In this document: positions 41,301 to 50,381 of the stretch, in pieces
How positions within the stretch are numbered: the first letter of the stretch is position 1
Layout: every line of letters starts with the position of its first letter
Assembly: GCA_958298945.1 (NCBI GenBank)
Contig: OY282605.1
Span: 22,236,811 to 22,300,810 of the forward strand
Reading direction: 5' to 3'
DNA length: 64,000 bases
DNA from: Atherix ibis
Taxonomy: Eukaryota; Arthropoda; Insecta; Diptera; Athericidae
The notes under the pieces: generated by a model
Databases searched by the model: none
What the model was told of the DNA's origin: nothing
The model's input: only the letters and a program-made list of their open reading frames with translations
Program-made: the position numbers and the translations under genes

Positions 41301-44300
41301 TGCACTGAATTCTGTACTGAGCTGAGCGTCTGTTGCTGTTTGCTTGGGACCGAGTTCAAATTCAAAATTCGTTTGCCATCGATTTGCGATAACCTTTGTC
41401 AAGTTTGTTTTTTTATGTTTGCTATTTACTCAAACTGACGTTATTCAAAATATGAGAGTTTGTACATTTTCCGCTTGTAAATGATTATATTTATTTTGAT
41501 TAGATATGAATATGCTTTGTAGAAATTTATTGTTTATTTCGTTTTTTTTGTTTGTGTTAGGTAATGATAAAGGAGAGGCTTCGAAGGCAAATGCTAATGA
41601 AAATGCATCAGAGAAGATGATGAACGGTCATGGTGATTCTACAACCAGCGAGAAGCAGCAGGACGATAATGAGAATGATGTTAAATACCGTACGGCGATT
41701 AAAGAGAACGCTGCAGATTCTGACGATACAGGAACTAATTCCAAAAAAGATGAAAAAGATAAATCGGACGCTGAATCGTTAGACATAATACAGGATTCTG
41801 GAATAACGGTGCACATCCAAAGTCCTGGAACAGAATTGCTTTCGATTCAAGTGTCTAGTATGGAATTGGTGCAGGAGATTCATCAGCTGCTGATGGATCG
41901 TGAAGACACTTGCCATAGAACATGCTTTTCATTGCAGTTAGATGGGTCTACGTTGGATAATTTTGCTGAATTGAAGAATATCGATGGCCTCAAGGATGGT
42001 TCAGTTATTCGTGTTGTTGAGGAACCATACACAATGCGAGAGGCCAGAATACACGTCCGGCATGTTCGTGATCTCCTTAAATCGATGGACCCAGCTGACG
42101 CTTATAATGGCGTCGATTGCAATTCGCTTACTTTCTTGCATACAATTACACAAGGAGACCTTTTGGAAAAGAAGAAAGCCCGACCCGATAGCGTAGACTG
42201 TACACCACCCGATTATATTATGCCGGGATCAAAAGATCGCCCCTTATTGCCACTTCAGCCTGGCGCGAAAAATCCAAAGGGTCCTCAGGCATTGAAAGTG
42301 TTGACCACATCTGCTTGGAACCCACCGCCAGGACCACGAAAATTACATGGCGATCTCATGTACTTGTATGTGGTAACAATGGAAGATAAACGCTTCCATA
42401 TTTCGGCATGTCCGAAAGGATTTTATATCAATCAATCGACGGACGAAGTGTTCAATCCAAAACCGGACAATCCTAGTCATTTGTGTCATTCGTTAATTGA
42501 TTTGTTGTCACAGATCTCGCCAACATTCAAACGGTGTTTTACGCAAATGCAGAAGAAGCGTACATTGCGACATGCATTTGAGAGAGTTGCAACACCGTAT
42601 CAAATATATACGTGGTCAGCTCCGCAACTGGAACACACACTTGATGCAATCCGTGCCGAAGATGCTTTCTCTTCAAAGTTGGGATATGAAGAGCACATTC
42701 CTGGACAAACAAGAGACTGGAATGAAGAGTTGCAGACAACACGCGAACTACCACGCAAAACTCTTCCAGAGCGGCTGCTTCGTGAGCGTGCAATTTTCAA
42801 GGTACACAGCGATTTCGTAATTGCTGCTACTCGTGGTGCTATGGCTGTAATTGATGGCAATGTTCTAGCCATCAATCCTGGCGAGGATGCGAAAATGCAA
42901 ATGTTTATCTGGAATAACATATTTTTTTCATTGGGATTTGATGTACGGGACCATTATAAGGGGTTAGGAGGTGATGTTGCTGCATTCGTGGCACCTCGAA
43001 ATGATCTGCACGGTGTTCGTGTTTATAGTGCTGTGGACGTCGAAGGTTTATATACACTAGGAACAGTTGTTATAGATTATCGGGGATATCGCGTTACGGC
43101 ACAATCAATTATTCCCGGAATATTAGAACGCGAACAAGAACAGTCTGTTGTTTATGGATCAATAGATTTCGGAAAGACCGTTCTTAGTCATCCCAAATAT
43201 CTAGAATTGTTGACACAAGCTGGTCAACATTTGAAAATTCTTTCACATTCAGTGCTAAATGAAAAGGACGAAGAAGTGGAATTGTGTTCATCAGTCGAGT
43301 GTAAAGGAATCATAGGCAATGATGGTCGTCATTATATTTTAGATTTGTTGCGTACTTTCCCGCCAGATGTTAATTTTCTTAAATTACCCGATGAGGAACT
43401 TAGCCAGGACGTCAAGAATTTAGGTTTCCCAATTGAACAAAAACATAAATTAAGTTGTTTGCGACAAGAGTTACTCGAAGCATTCGTTGAGGATCGTTAC
43501 GTTATGTTCATAAAGTATGCTGCACATCACCTTCAACAACTTAATATTCTTAAAAAACAAAAACCTTCAAACGATGAATCGATAACTGACAAGATCAAAG
43601 AAGGTGACAAAAAAGCTCTGCCAGAAATCGAAAACAACAATATAGAAAAGTCAGAAGCTATTGAGAAAATCTGTGAATCTACTGACGATAAAGTAAATAC
43701 AGAAGAAGCCAAAAAACTAACTGAGACAATTAATGAAAAGAATGCACACGATGAGAAACAAGCGGCCGATGTTGTAAAACGGGCATGTTCTGCAGTTGGT
43801 TCGCTAAAGGAGTATGAATTTGATTTTCGTTTTAATCCGGACGTCTTTTCACCAGGCATCCGACATGTAGATAAGGTTGATTCGCCGTGCTCATTAAAGA
43901 AACAGAAAAAACTAGTCAAAGATGCTGCTGAGTTTCTTGTAACACGGCAAATTCCCAGTTTTGTGCATGACTATTTGGATCATTCGTCTGTGCCGATGGA
44001 CGGTGTTACATTGACAGAAGCTTTGCATAGCAAGGGCATCAATATGAGGTATATTTATATATTTTATAATAAATTAAATGTCATTTATTTTAAAGAAATT
44101 TTTTTTTATAGATACTTGGGAAGAGTTGTTCAATTGTTAGCCCAAGTAAAATCTTTTGAATATTTATACCAAATAGCAGTTCAAGAGCTTATTTTACGTG
44201 CCACCAAACATATTTACTATGCATATATGCAAAATACAGAAATGATGAGCTTGTCAGCTGCAATTAGTCATTTTCTAAATTGTTTCTTAACATCGGGACC

Positions 44301-46063
44301 GATTTCAACACCATCTTTAGGCTCCGATGAACTTCAGAAAACGAATAAACGACGTAACAAACGGAAACCGGGCAAAAACAATCTTCTTGGTAATGACAAT
44401 AATGAATGGACACTACTCACACAGAAATCTCTCTGGCAACATATTAAAAAGGAGATCAAAAGTTATTGGGACTACGATTTGGGTTGTGATAGTATCGAAT
44501 CCGTAATTGAAACTTATAAATTGCAGAGACTTAGTATACTACGTGCCTTCTGCCTTAAAGTTGGTATTCAAATTTTATTACGTGAATATAATTTCGAATC
44601 GAAAAACAAATCAACATTCAGTGACGAAGATATCGCTAATGTCTTTCCTATTGTAAAACATATAAATCCACGGGCATCAGACGCCTATAATTTCTATACA
44701 ACTGGCCAAACGAAAATTCAACAAGGCTGTTTCAAGGAAGGTTATGAGCTAATTAGCGAAGCTCTTAATTTGCTTAATAATGTATTCGGTGCTATGCACC
44801 CAGAAAATGCACAATGTCTTCGAATGCTGGCACGTCTTAGCTATATCATGGGTGATCCACAAGAAGCTCTTGCGATACAGCAACGTGCCGTTCTAATGAG
44901 CGAACGTGTCAATGGTATCGATCATCCGTATACAATTTTAGAATATGTAAGTTATAACCGATATAATATTTTGCATTATTTTTATAAATTTTTAATTTTC
45001 AGTCACATCTAGCATTATATTGTTTTGCAAATGGCCAAATAAGTACATCGTTGAAATTACTTTATAGGGCAAGATATTTGGCATTGCTTATTTGTGGAGA
45101 AAATCATCCAGACATTGCACTCTTAGATGTGAGTAAATATATTCTAATCAAACAAAAGAATAATTTGCAATTTTTCATCTCTTACTATCGTATTTTGAAA
45201 TTGGTTTCTTTTTAGAGCAATATCAGTTTAATACTGCATGCTGTTGGGGAATATGAGTTATCGTTACGCTTCCTTGAACATGCATTGGCTTTGAATATAA
45301 AATATTTCGGTAAAAAATCATTAAAAGTTGCGGTTAGCTATCATTTAGTAGCACGAACACAAAGCTGTATGGGTGATTTCCGATCTGCGTTAAATAATGA
45401 GAAGGAAACTTATACAATATACAAACAACAGGTTAGTAATTTTTTTTATTACAAAAATTCCTATTTAAGCTTAAAAAAATATTCTAATTACTTTCAGTTT
45501 GGAGAAACACATGAAAAAACACAGGAATCATCACAATGCCTGCGTTTGCTAACACAGCAAGCTGTCTATTTACAGAAGAAAATGAACGATATCTATTCGA
45601 ATGGAAAATTAACAACTAGCCTGCCACCTATACACATCCAACCACCTACAATGGGTTCTGTACTTGATATGCTAAATGTAATTAATGGAATTTTATTCGT
45701 TCAAATTAGGTAAAGTTGTAGTATTATTTTTCCATGATTAAGAAAATTTTTCCTATAATAATGCTTATTTTTATTATAATTTTTTAAAGCCCTACGGATA
45801 TAGCTAAACTGAGAAATGAAATTGTTAAACACCAGAAAGAGAGTGATAATCTAGAAGAGAATCCAGAAGAAACAATGAAACATTTTCTTGTCTCATCAAA
45901 AACTGAAGAAATAGATATAAATGGCCATATTGACGGAAATAAAGAAACAACAAATAACACCGAAGTTAATGGTAGTAGCAATAATGTTGAAATAACAAGT
46001 TCCTTAAAAACTGCTGAACAAACTGCTGAAAGTTCAAATGAAATAGTTACTGTAACAAGTTGA
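8223..46063 (+). CDS. clu: clueless (CLUH family), complete, with ~33 kb first intron
   Basis: Clu/CLUH is a cytoplasmic protein that binds mRNAs for mitochondrial proteins and controls mitochondrial distribution. Exons: 8223-8340, 41561-44048, 44112-44946, 45003-45128, 45216-45431, 45498-45709 and 45790-46063. These total 4269 nt, or 1422 residues plus TGA, close to the fly protein length. The N-terminal ubiquitin-like CLU-N region lies at about residues 120-200 ([17 protein letters not shown]), the Clu domain at about 420-660 ([36 protein letters not shown]) and TPR repeats at about 1060-1330 ([43 protein letters not shown]). Exon 1 and exon 2 join in phase (GAAAG + GTAATG gives Lys-Gly-Asn). 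An ATG at 41506 runs in frame into exon 2, but it lies in the polypyrimidine tract before the acceptor at 41559-41560 and is probably intronic. Intron 2 (63 nt) has no in-frame stop. Poly(A) signal at 46150-46155. The first exon is the least certain part. Confidence 0.93.
8341..9842. other. clu intron 1, first part, with a less AT-rich patch
   Basis: No coding region is recognised. A patch at about 8560-8980 is clearly richer in G+C than its surroundings and contains several short CCGA/TCGG-type words. It could be an old transposon remnant or a regulatory element, and I cannot identify it. At 9775-9807 and 9824-9855 a ~32-bp sequence (core CTTACTAAAGGG) occurs twice in direct orientation. The second copy runs into the left end of the mariner at 9843. 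Confidence 0.55.
9843..11162 (-). mobile_element. DD41D (rosa-type) mariner, decayed copy 1
   Basis: Element of about 1.32 kb with imperfect terminal inverted repeats of about 32 bp: the left end reads AGGGTTTTTCAAAAAGAGTG and the right end, reversed, AGGGTTTTCCAATAAGAGTG. The inner body encodes a mariner transposase on the minus strand. The expected TA target duplication is not clean at either edge, so the outermost few bases are uncertain. It lies in clu intron 1, in the opposite orientation to clu. Confidence 0.85.
9949..11049 (-). pseudogene. Broken DD41D mariner transposase
   Basis: Conceptual transposase starting [16 protein letters not shown] and ending [11 protein letters not shown] before TAA. 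It is interrupted by at least two frameshifts (one near the N-terminus, one near 10450) and by in-frame stops, one replacing the Glu after the first catalytic Asp. Recognisable pieces are a helix-turn-helix part ([20 protein letters not shown]), [17 protein letters not shown], the second catalytic Asp in [12 protein letters not shown] and the third in [12 protein letters not shown] count 41 residues between the second and third Asp, the spacing of the DD41D/rosa group rather than DD34D. It cannot make an active protein. Confidence 0.88.
11163..12451. other. clu intron 1, unassigned stretch between two mariners
   Basis: AT-rich with no recognised gene. On the minus strand around 12125-12155 there is a short ATG-opened stretch ([10 protein letters not shown]) ending at a perfect GTAAGT donor, with moderately G+C-richer DNA at about 11920-12000. 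I could not find matching downstream exons, so I do not call a gene. Confidence 0.4.
12452..13699 (-). mobile_element. DD34D mariner, decayed
   Basis: About 1.25 kb, bounded by short inverted ends around ACCGAACTTT: left at 12452-12462, right at about 13690-13699 on the opposite strand. The body carries a minus-strand mariner transposase. The repeats are eroded and I see no clear TA duplication, so the edges are approximate. It lies inside clu intron 1. Confidence 0.75.
12514..13536 (-). pseudogene. Broken DD34D mariner transposase (SETMAR-like)
   Basis: The conceptual protein starts [17 protein letters not shown] at 13536 and ends [10 protein letters not shown] before TAA (12514-12516). Visible motifs are [19 protein letters not shown], the second catalytic Asp in [11 protein letters not shown], and then [16 protein letters not shown] leading into the region of the third Asp. 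Several stops and frameshifts lie between these blocks, so it is inactive. The motif set is that of classical DD34D mariners of the type related to the human SETMAR transposase. Confidence 0.85.
13700..15430. other. clu intron 1, unassigned AT-rich DNA before the satellite
   Basis: No coding region, RNA gene or recognisable transposon end. A short stretch around 13980-14160 is somewhat less AT-rich but has no readable product. The satellite begins without a visible flanking element. Confidence 0.5.
15431..40857 (+). repeat. Tandem satellite, ~505-bp monomer derived from a DD41D mariner, about 50 copies
   Basis: About 25.4 kb of head-to-tail repeats. The landmark GATGAG(G/T)TTCATT recurs about every 498-509 bp. 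Part of each monomer reads, on the plus strand, as broken DD41D transposase. One block is FTDEVHFW (e.g. 16826-16849). The next is RIWGSEDP (e.g. 16882-16905), followed by [11 protein letters not shown] (e.g. 16424-16456). A third is [11 protein letters not shown] (e.g. from 16461), and a fourth is [13 protein letters not shown] (e.g. 15499-15537). The rest is A/T-rich filler. Monomers fall into at least three classes by the words after CTTCACA: TTAAATAGTTAC, CCAGATAGTTAC and CCACAGATAGTCAC. It has no open reading frame and lies wholly within clu intron 1. The right-hand units after about 39880 are diverged and truncated. Confidence 0.95.
20371..26064 (+). repeat. Two copies of a ~2.85-kb higher-order repeat within the satellite
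   Basis: A shortened monomer of about 327 bp, in which GATGAGGTTCATTTC joins directly to GATTTTTTCTTGTGG, occurs at 20371-20698 and again at 23217-23544, 2846 bp apart. After each come monomers in the same class order (TTAAATA, CCAGATA, TTAAATA, CCAGATA, then CCACAGATA) with the same single-base markers. This shows that multi-monomer blocks were copied as units. The end of the second copy is approximate. Confidence 0.8.
40858..41159. other. clu intron 1 after the satellite
   Basis: AT-rich DNA with no repeat units and nothing recognisable. Confidence 0.5.
41160..41279 (+). promoter_or_regulatory. clu: Possible alternative promoter/first exon of clu
   Basis: The stretch 41160-41420 is less AT-rich than the flanking intron. 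At 41255 an ATG opens eight codons (MGLIIILL) plus one base and ends at a perfect GTAAGT donor (41280). Its phase-1 end joins the clu exon at 41561 in frame, leaving a 281-nt intron. This would let clu be transcribed from the near side of the satellite. It is an inference from phase and splice consensus only. Confidence 0.35.
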
Positions 46064-47528
46064 ATAGTCGCTGTTGGCCTATGTTCGCAACGGAAAAAAA
46101 ATTTTCATACACATGTAGTATAGTTTAAGCAGCGTTCATCTTTTAACGGAATAAATATCCTTTAATTACAATACATTTATCTATCAGTCATTTAGTTTGT
46201 TAGAATTTTTTTTATTAAAATTATTTTTTCTTTATTATTATTCTTATATGAATAATTTTTTTTTCTCTAAATATAATATCTTAGTTTACCTTAAAGTTAA
46301 AATCTAAGAAAAGAAAAAAAAATCAAATGTAAAAAACATCAGAACAATAACGAACATTTTTCTAGTATAAAATAATTATACATACAATAATTGGTAGTGT
46401 CTTATTTTCCTAAACTATTCAAGTGCTATAATATATTGAAATTAACACTATAATTTTAATGTAGTTAACAATTAGTTTTTGTTAATATTTCTTTTTTTTC
46501 TAAACTTATAGTAGTAAGTATATAGAAAACAAAATTGTGCAAATTTGAACTGAGTTTAAGCGTTAAATATTTATGAAAATATTTGTTATTGTTATTATTA
46601 TTATTATTATTTGAGTCATTTATAAAAAAAAAAACAGTTATAAGAAAAGTTTTTTGTCATACACTTTTCTTTTGTTAACTAAAGAATTTTGCATCTTGGA
46701 TAAAATATTGTATATTGAATCGTTTCATTAAAATAATAGCACAAGCTTGTTTAATGAATTCGTAATAAAAGAGAAGGGAGAAAAATATATAATGAAAGAC
46801 TTTACGTTAACGCTTGTGTAAAAAAACTAATAAATTCAAATTTTTTTCCATATTCTTAATAACCAAAAATTGTTAAATACAACAATAACAAAAATACTAA
46901 AAACTAAAAATGCATATTAAAAAATGATTAAAATTGAAAACGTAACCGAATTTATTGAGAAATTTTTAATGAAAATAAAAGATTTTTTTTCTTTTTTTTT
47001 TGTTAATTCTAAGAAATCAAAAATTAAGTATAGATATAAATAAATAAAAGACTTAAACATATTTATTCGTTAATATATATCAAAGTCAATATTATTATTA
47101 TTATTAATCAAATATGAAAACAATTTAATAAATAAAGTTACAAATCATAGTAATAATAATAATGAGTATGAAAATAAACAGAAGAAAAAAAAGGAAATTA
47201 AATATAATTTGGGAGCTTTTGAAAATAATACACTATTAGGCTCTTTTTTTGTCTATAATTTAAACCAGATGCATAATAAAAAATTAAAAGTGTTAAAAAG
47301 GAATTATAATAAATTGAATAAAACGTGCTATGCAGTTGGTAATAATAATAATAATCATAATGACGAAAGTGCCATTACAACAAAAAAAAAGAAGAAAAAG
47401 AAACGAAATAATAACTCATAGTAATATGAAAAAAAAACATGTAACGCTATATAGTATAGTAAAAAACCAAATCATTAAATACGTTTAAAACCAAACATCA
47501 CGTAAATTGTTCTGTACTATTTATAAGA

Positions 47529-47563
<35 letters not shown>

Positions 47564-48040
47564 ATATTGGCTCTGTTCATATTTTAGGCTTTTGTTATTA
47601 TACTAAACTTGATAAAAAAAAACAAGTTAAGTATTATTTGTTAGTGATTTTTAATTTTAGAATTGAAATAATGAAAAAGAGAATAGGATTTACACAATAA
47701 AAATTATTTGAAAAAAAAATGTTTATTTAACTTGTTCTTGTTTGTAATAAAGTTTTCCTCTCGATATTGCCACCTATTATTATCTAATAAATTGGTTTGT
47801 ATCAAAATATTTCGAAGGAACAGAATTAGGTTTTCATTGAGCACAAAAACATAGTGTACGGGATAGTGAAGATCAGAATTTCTTTTTTTTTTTTTTCAAT
47901 AAAAATTGTATATAAATTCATTGAAAATAAACAAGCAAATATACCTTTAAAAATGATAATAACTTAAAGAATATTTTGTTTGAATTTATAATTAATAATA
48001 CAATTTTTTATTTAAAAATTATTACTTTTACAATAGAATT
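46064..48040. other. Convergent 3' region between clu and caly
   Basis: No credible gene. It holds the clu 3' UTR (AATAAA at 46150-46155) and the caly 3' end (AATAAA on the minus strand at 48012-48007). The rest is AT-rich with simple repeats: (TTA)n near 46587-46612, short ATA/AAT runs near 47090-47160, and a pure (TA)n tract at 47532-47560. An Asn/Lys-rich open stretch at 47209-47421 is simple sequence. Confidence 0.7.
47532..47560. repeat. (TA)n microsatellite
   Basis: Uninterrupted TA dinucleotide run of about 14 units in the clu/caly intergenic DNA. Confidence 0.9.
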
Positions 48041-49684
48041 TCATTTTCTTTTTCGACATTTATTCCGACCCTTTCGCCTTCGACCAGCTGGTTTTGGAGA
48101 TTTTCCATTCTTTTTACTAGGACGACCAATTCTGTTCGAATTTTGGCCGGAAAGTTTTCGTGATGGCAACAAATGCTGTGAAACTAATTCTCCTAAAACT
48201 CCTTGATGGGCTAACATTGAAAGGAATGTACAAATAAATTCGTCATAGTTATGTGTACGCCGACAATCATCCACCTAAAGGTTAATAATAGCTATTAAAG
48301 TTTTTTTTTTTTAATTTTAAACTTGAATTAACCTTAAACATATAACGCTTATCGTTTTCATCATTTAAATGTTGTTCATTCACAGCTATTTCTGATTCTA
48401 AATTTTTAAGAAGTGATTGCAGATCTCTTGCAGTAAATGCATTAGGCTCCAAAAGAGTTGTGGGCGATGTGTTGTTCTCTTCAGTTTCGCTACTTTTATT
48501 ATCTAGATTTTCATTTGATTCATTTTTAACCTACATAATTATGTGGAAAGAAATTTTTAGATCACAATTTTCGCAATTATTAGAGTTAATGAAAATACTT
48601 ACATCTTTTGAGTTTTGTCCTGGAATCGGATTTTCTTGTACACTATTTGTATTTGTATTTGGTGTATTTTCCGTGTTAGTTTTGACTTCCTAAAAGAAAG
48701 CAAAAAAATCGAATTTTTTGTTGTTGCATAGCTTATAGTAAGAGTTTTCTTAAATTTTACCGGTTTTACTTCTTTATGTTTTCCGTCGTGAATTTTATCT
48801 GATTTCAACAATTTCTGTAAAGTATCCGAGACGATAGCTTGATTTGTACGCAACATTTTCAGTTTATGTGTGATTGCAATTCGACGATCTGGTACTACTG
48901 CCATTAAATTAAATCTAAAATTTAAAAATTATTATAAATATTAACCAATAATTACAAAGAAATTAATTAATAAAGAATCATACCTAATATCTTGTTCGCC
49001 AGTAGATATGCCTAATCGATCTGCCATTACCCTTCGGAATTTGTCCGTCCAATCTTCGTTTTCGTCCCATGGACCATGATCCATTGGAAAAGGCTTAAGT
49101 CCATCTAATTCAAATAAGTGCCCATTAATTGGCACAAAACTCACAAAATGAAATGCTTCGCCAGTGAATCGGCCAGTACTGACACCACTGCTCTTGTCTA
49201 GTCGTAGCCTCGCTTCGGGCATTGCATGAGAATTATGGGCACAGGCCAACTCTGGAGTATTACCAATGGCCCAGCCTTTATTTTCAGGGCACATTCCTTT
49301 TGTATGTAATTTCAATCGACTTAATGTATCACCAAGATGTATCGCTGAACAATTTAATAATACCGATAGAAGAGCGTGCGTAGCACAACTATTCGGAACA
49401 ACTTGCTGAGCAAAAAATATGCTATTAACAGCTTCCTCATCTTTAACAAATATTTCTGTTGTCTCAACTATTTTTCTCCTTGCACGACGTTCTTCAATCC
49501 ATCGGAACAAAAATATAAATCCATAAACAGGACCTTCTAAAGGTTTTTGTAAATCATAAATTTCCTCAACTTGCACCCCTTTTACACCAAAGTCTTCCAA
49601 AAGCAACGTGAATAGACCAGGATCACTTTCTAATTCCAACCATCCTTCGGTCAAACGGTTAATGTCTACCGGCATTTTAGTCAT
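48041..49684 (-). CDS. caly: calypso, BAP1-type ubiquitin C-terminal hydrolase of the PR-DUB complex
   Basis: Calypso is the catalytic subunit of the Polycomb repressive deubiquitinase. With Asx it removes monoubiquitin from histone H2A in the nucleus. Five exons: 49684-48984, 48914-48761, 48689-48603, 48530-48333 and 48274-48041, totalling 457 residues plus stop. The UCH domain covers residues 1-230, with oxyanion Gln94 (FFAQQ), nucleophile Cys100 (VVPNSCATH), His179 (GEAFHFVSF) and Asp194 (FELDGLKP), so the active site is intact. The exon B start ([19 protein letters not shown]) continues the BAP1 coiled region. The last exon carries the ULD-like helix ([20 protein letters not shown]) and a very basic tail ([14 protein letters not shown]) as in the fly protein. 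A three-codon upstream reading frame (ATG at 49688) overlaps the start. Convergent with clu and head-to-head with pcm. Confidence 0.96.
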
Positions 49685-50381
49685 TCATAATATTTTTATT
49701 GAAAATTTACTAAGCACAATTTTTACTCGTAATTTTTATTGTACAATGACAGCAGTATGTGAACTGTATACAAAAAGTACCTGCTATGAAGTTAGTCTTT
49801 CATACTAAACATATGCTACACTGCTTACTTAAAGAGGCATTCACATTGAAATTGAGTAATGGAATACTTGAAATGACATAATAACAATCAACAAATATAA
49901 AAAATAATTTCACTTTATTTATATTTATATTATATTATTTAAAATATGATTATTATAACATTTAATTATAAAATAACCCTAAATATGATATATAATTAAA
50001 TAGTTTTTAATAAAATAATGAAATTTTTGCCGTTAGTTATAACTTTAAATTTTGCATTCTTTTTTATTTTTTTTTATTATTAATACCTATAATTAGTTAT
50101 AATATTTCAAATAAATAAAAACTTCTTGTTGATTTATATATTTTTCAGCCATTATTTACGAATCTAAATGTACACACATCTTTGTTTGTAAACATAAACT
50201 CTCTTCGTTATAGAGTGATAAAAACTACTCACATTCATCCATGCGTTCTCATTCAGCATGACAATCTCTTGCTGAAAATATAGCGAAAAGTTCCCGTTTG
50301 CTTCTATTACGGCTTATATTAAATTTGTATCTCGATTGATTGTGTATTTAATTGTTGAATTATAAGTGAATTTCTTTAAAA
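49685..50381. promoter_or_regulatory. Divergent upstream region of caly (-) and pcm (+)
   Basis: About 700 bp between start codons, mostly AT-rich. The stretch 50160-50300, nearer pcm, is less AT-rich and probably holds the pcm core promoter and 5' UTR. The pcm start codon context is AAAATGGGGG. No specific motif can be assigned safely. Confidence 0.5.

Noticed and set aside
41506..41560. In-frame ATG giving Clu a signal-peptide-like start ([19 protein letters not shown])
   Set aside because: The hydrophobic codons are the T-rich tract of a splice acceptor ending in TTAG at 41560. Clu is cytoplasmic, and a phase-compatible upstream exon exists.
47209..47421. Asn/Lys-rich open reading frame between clu and caly
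   Set aside because: Simple-sequence translation in AT-rich DNA, with no splice or family support.
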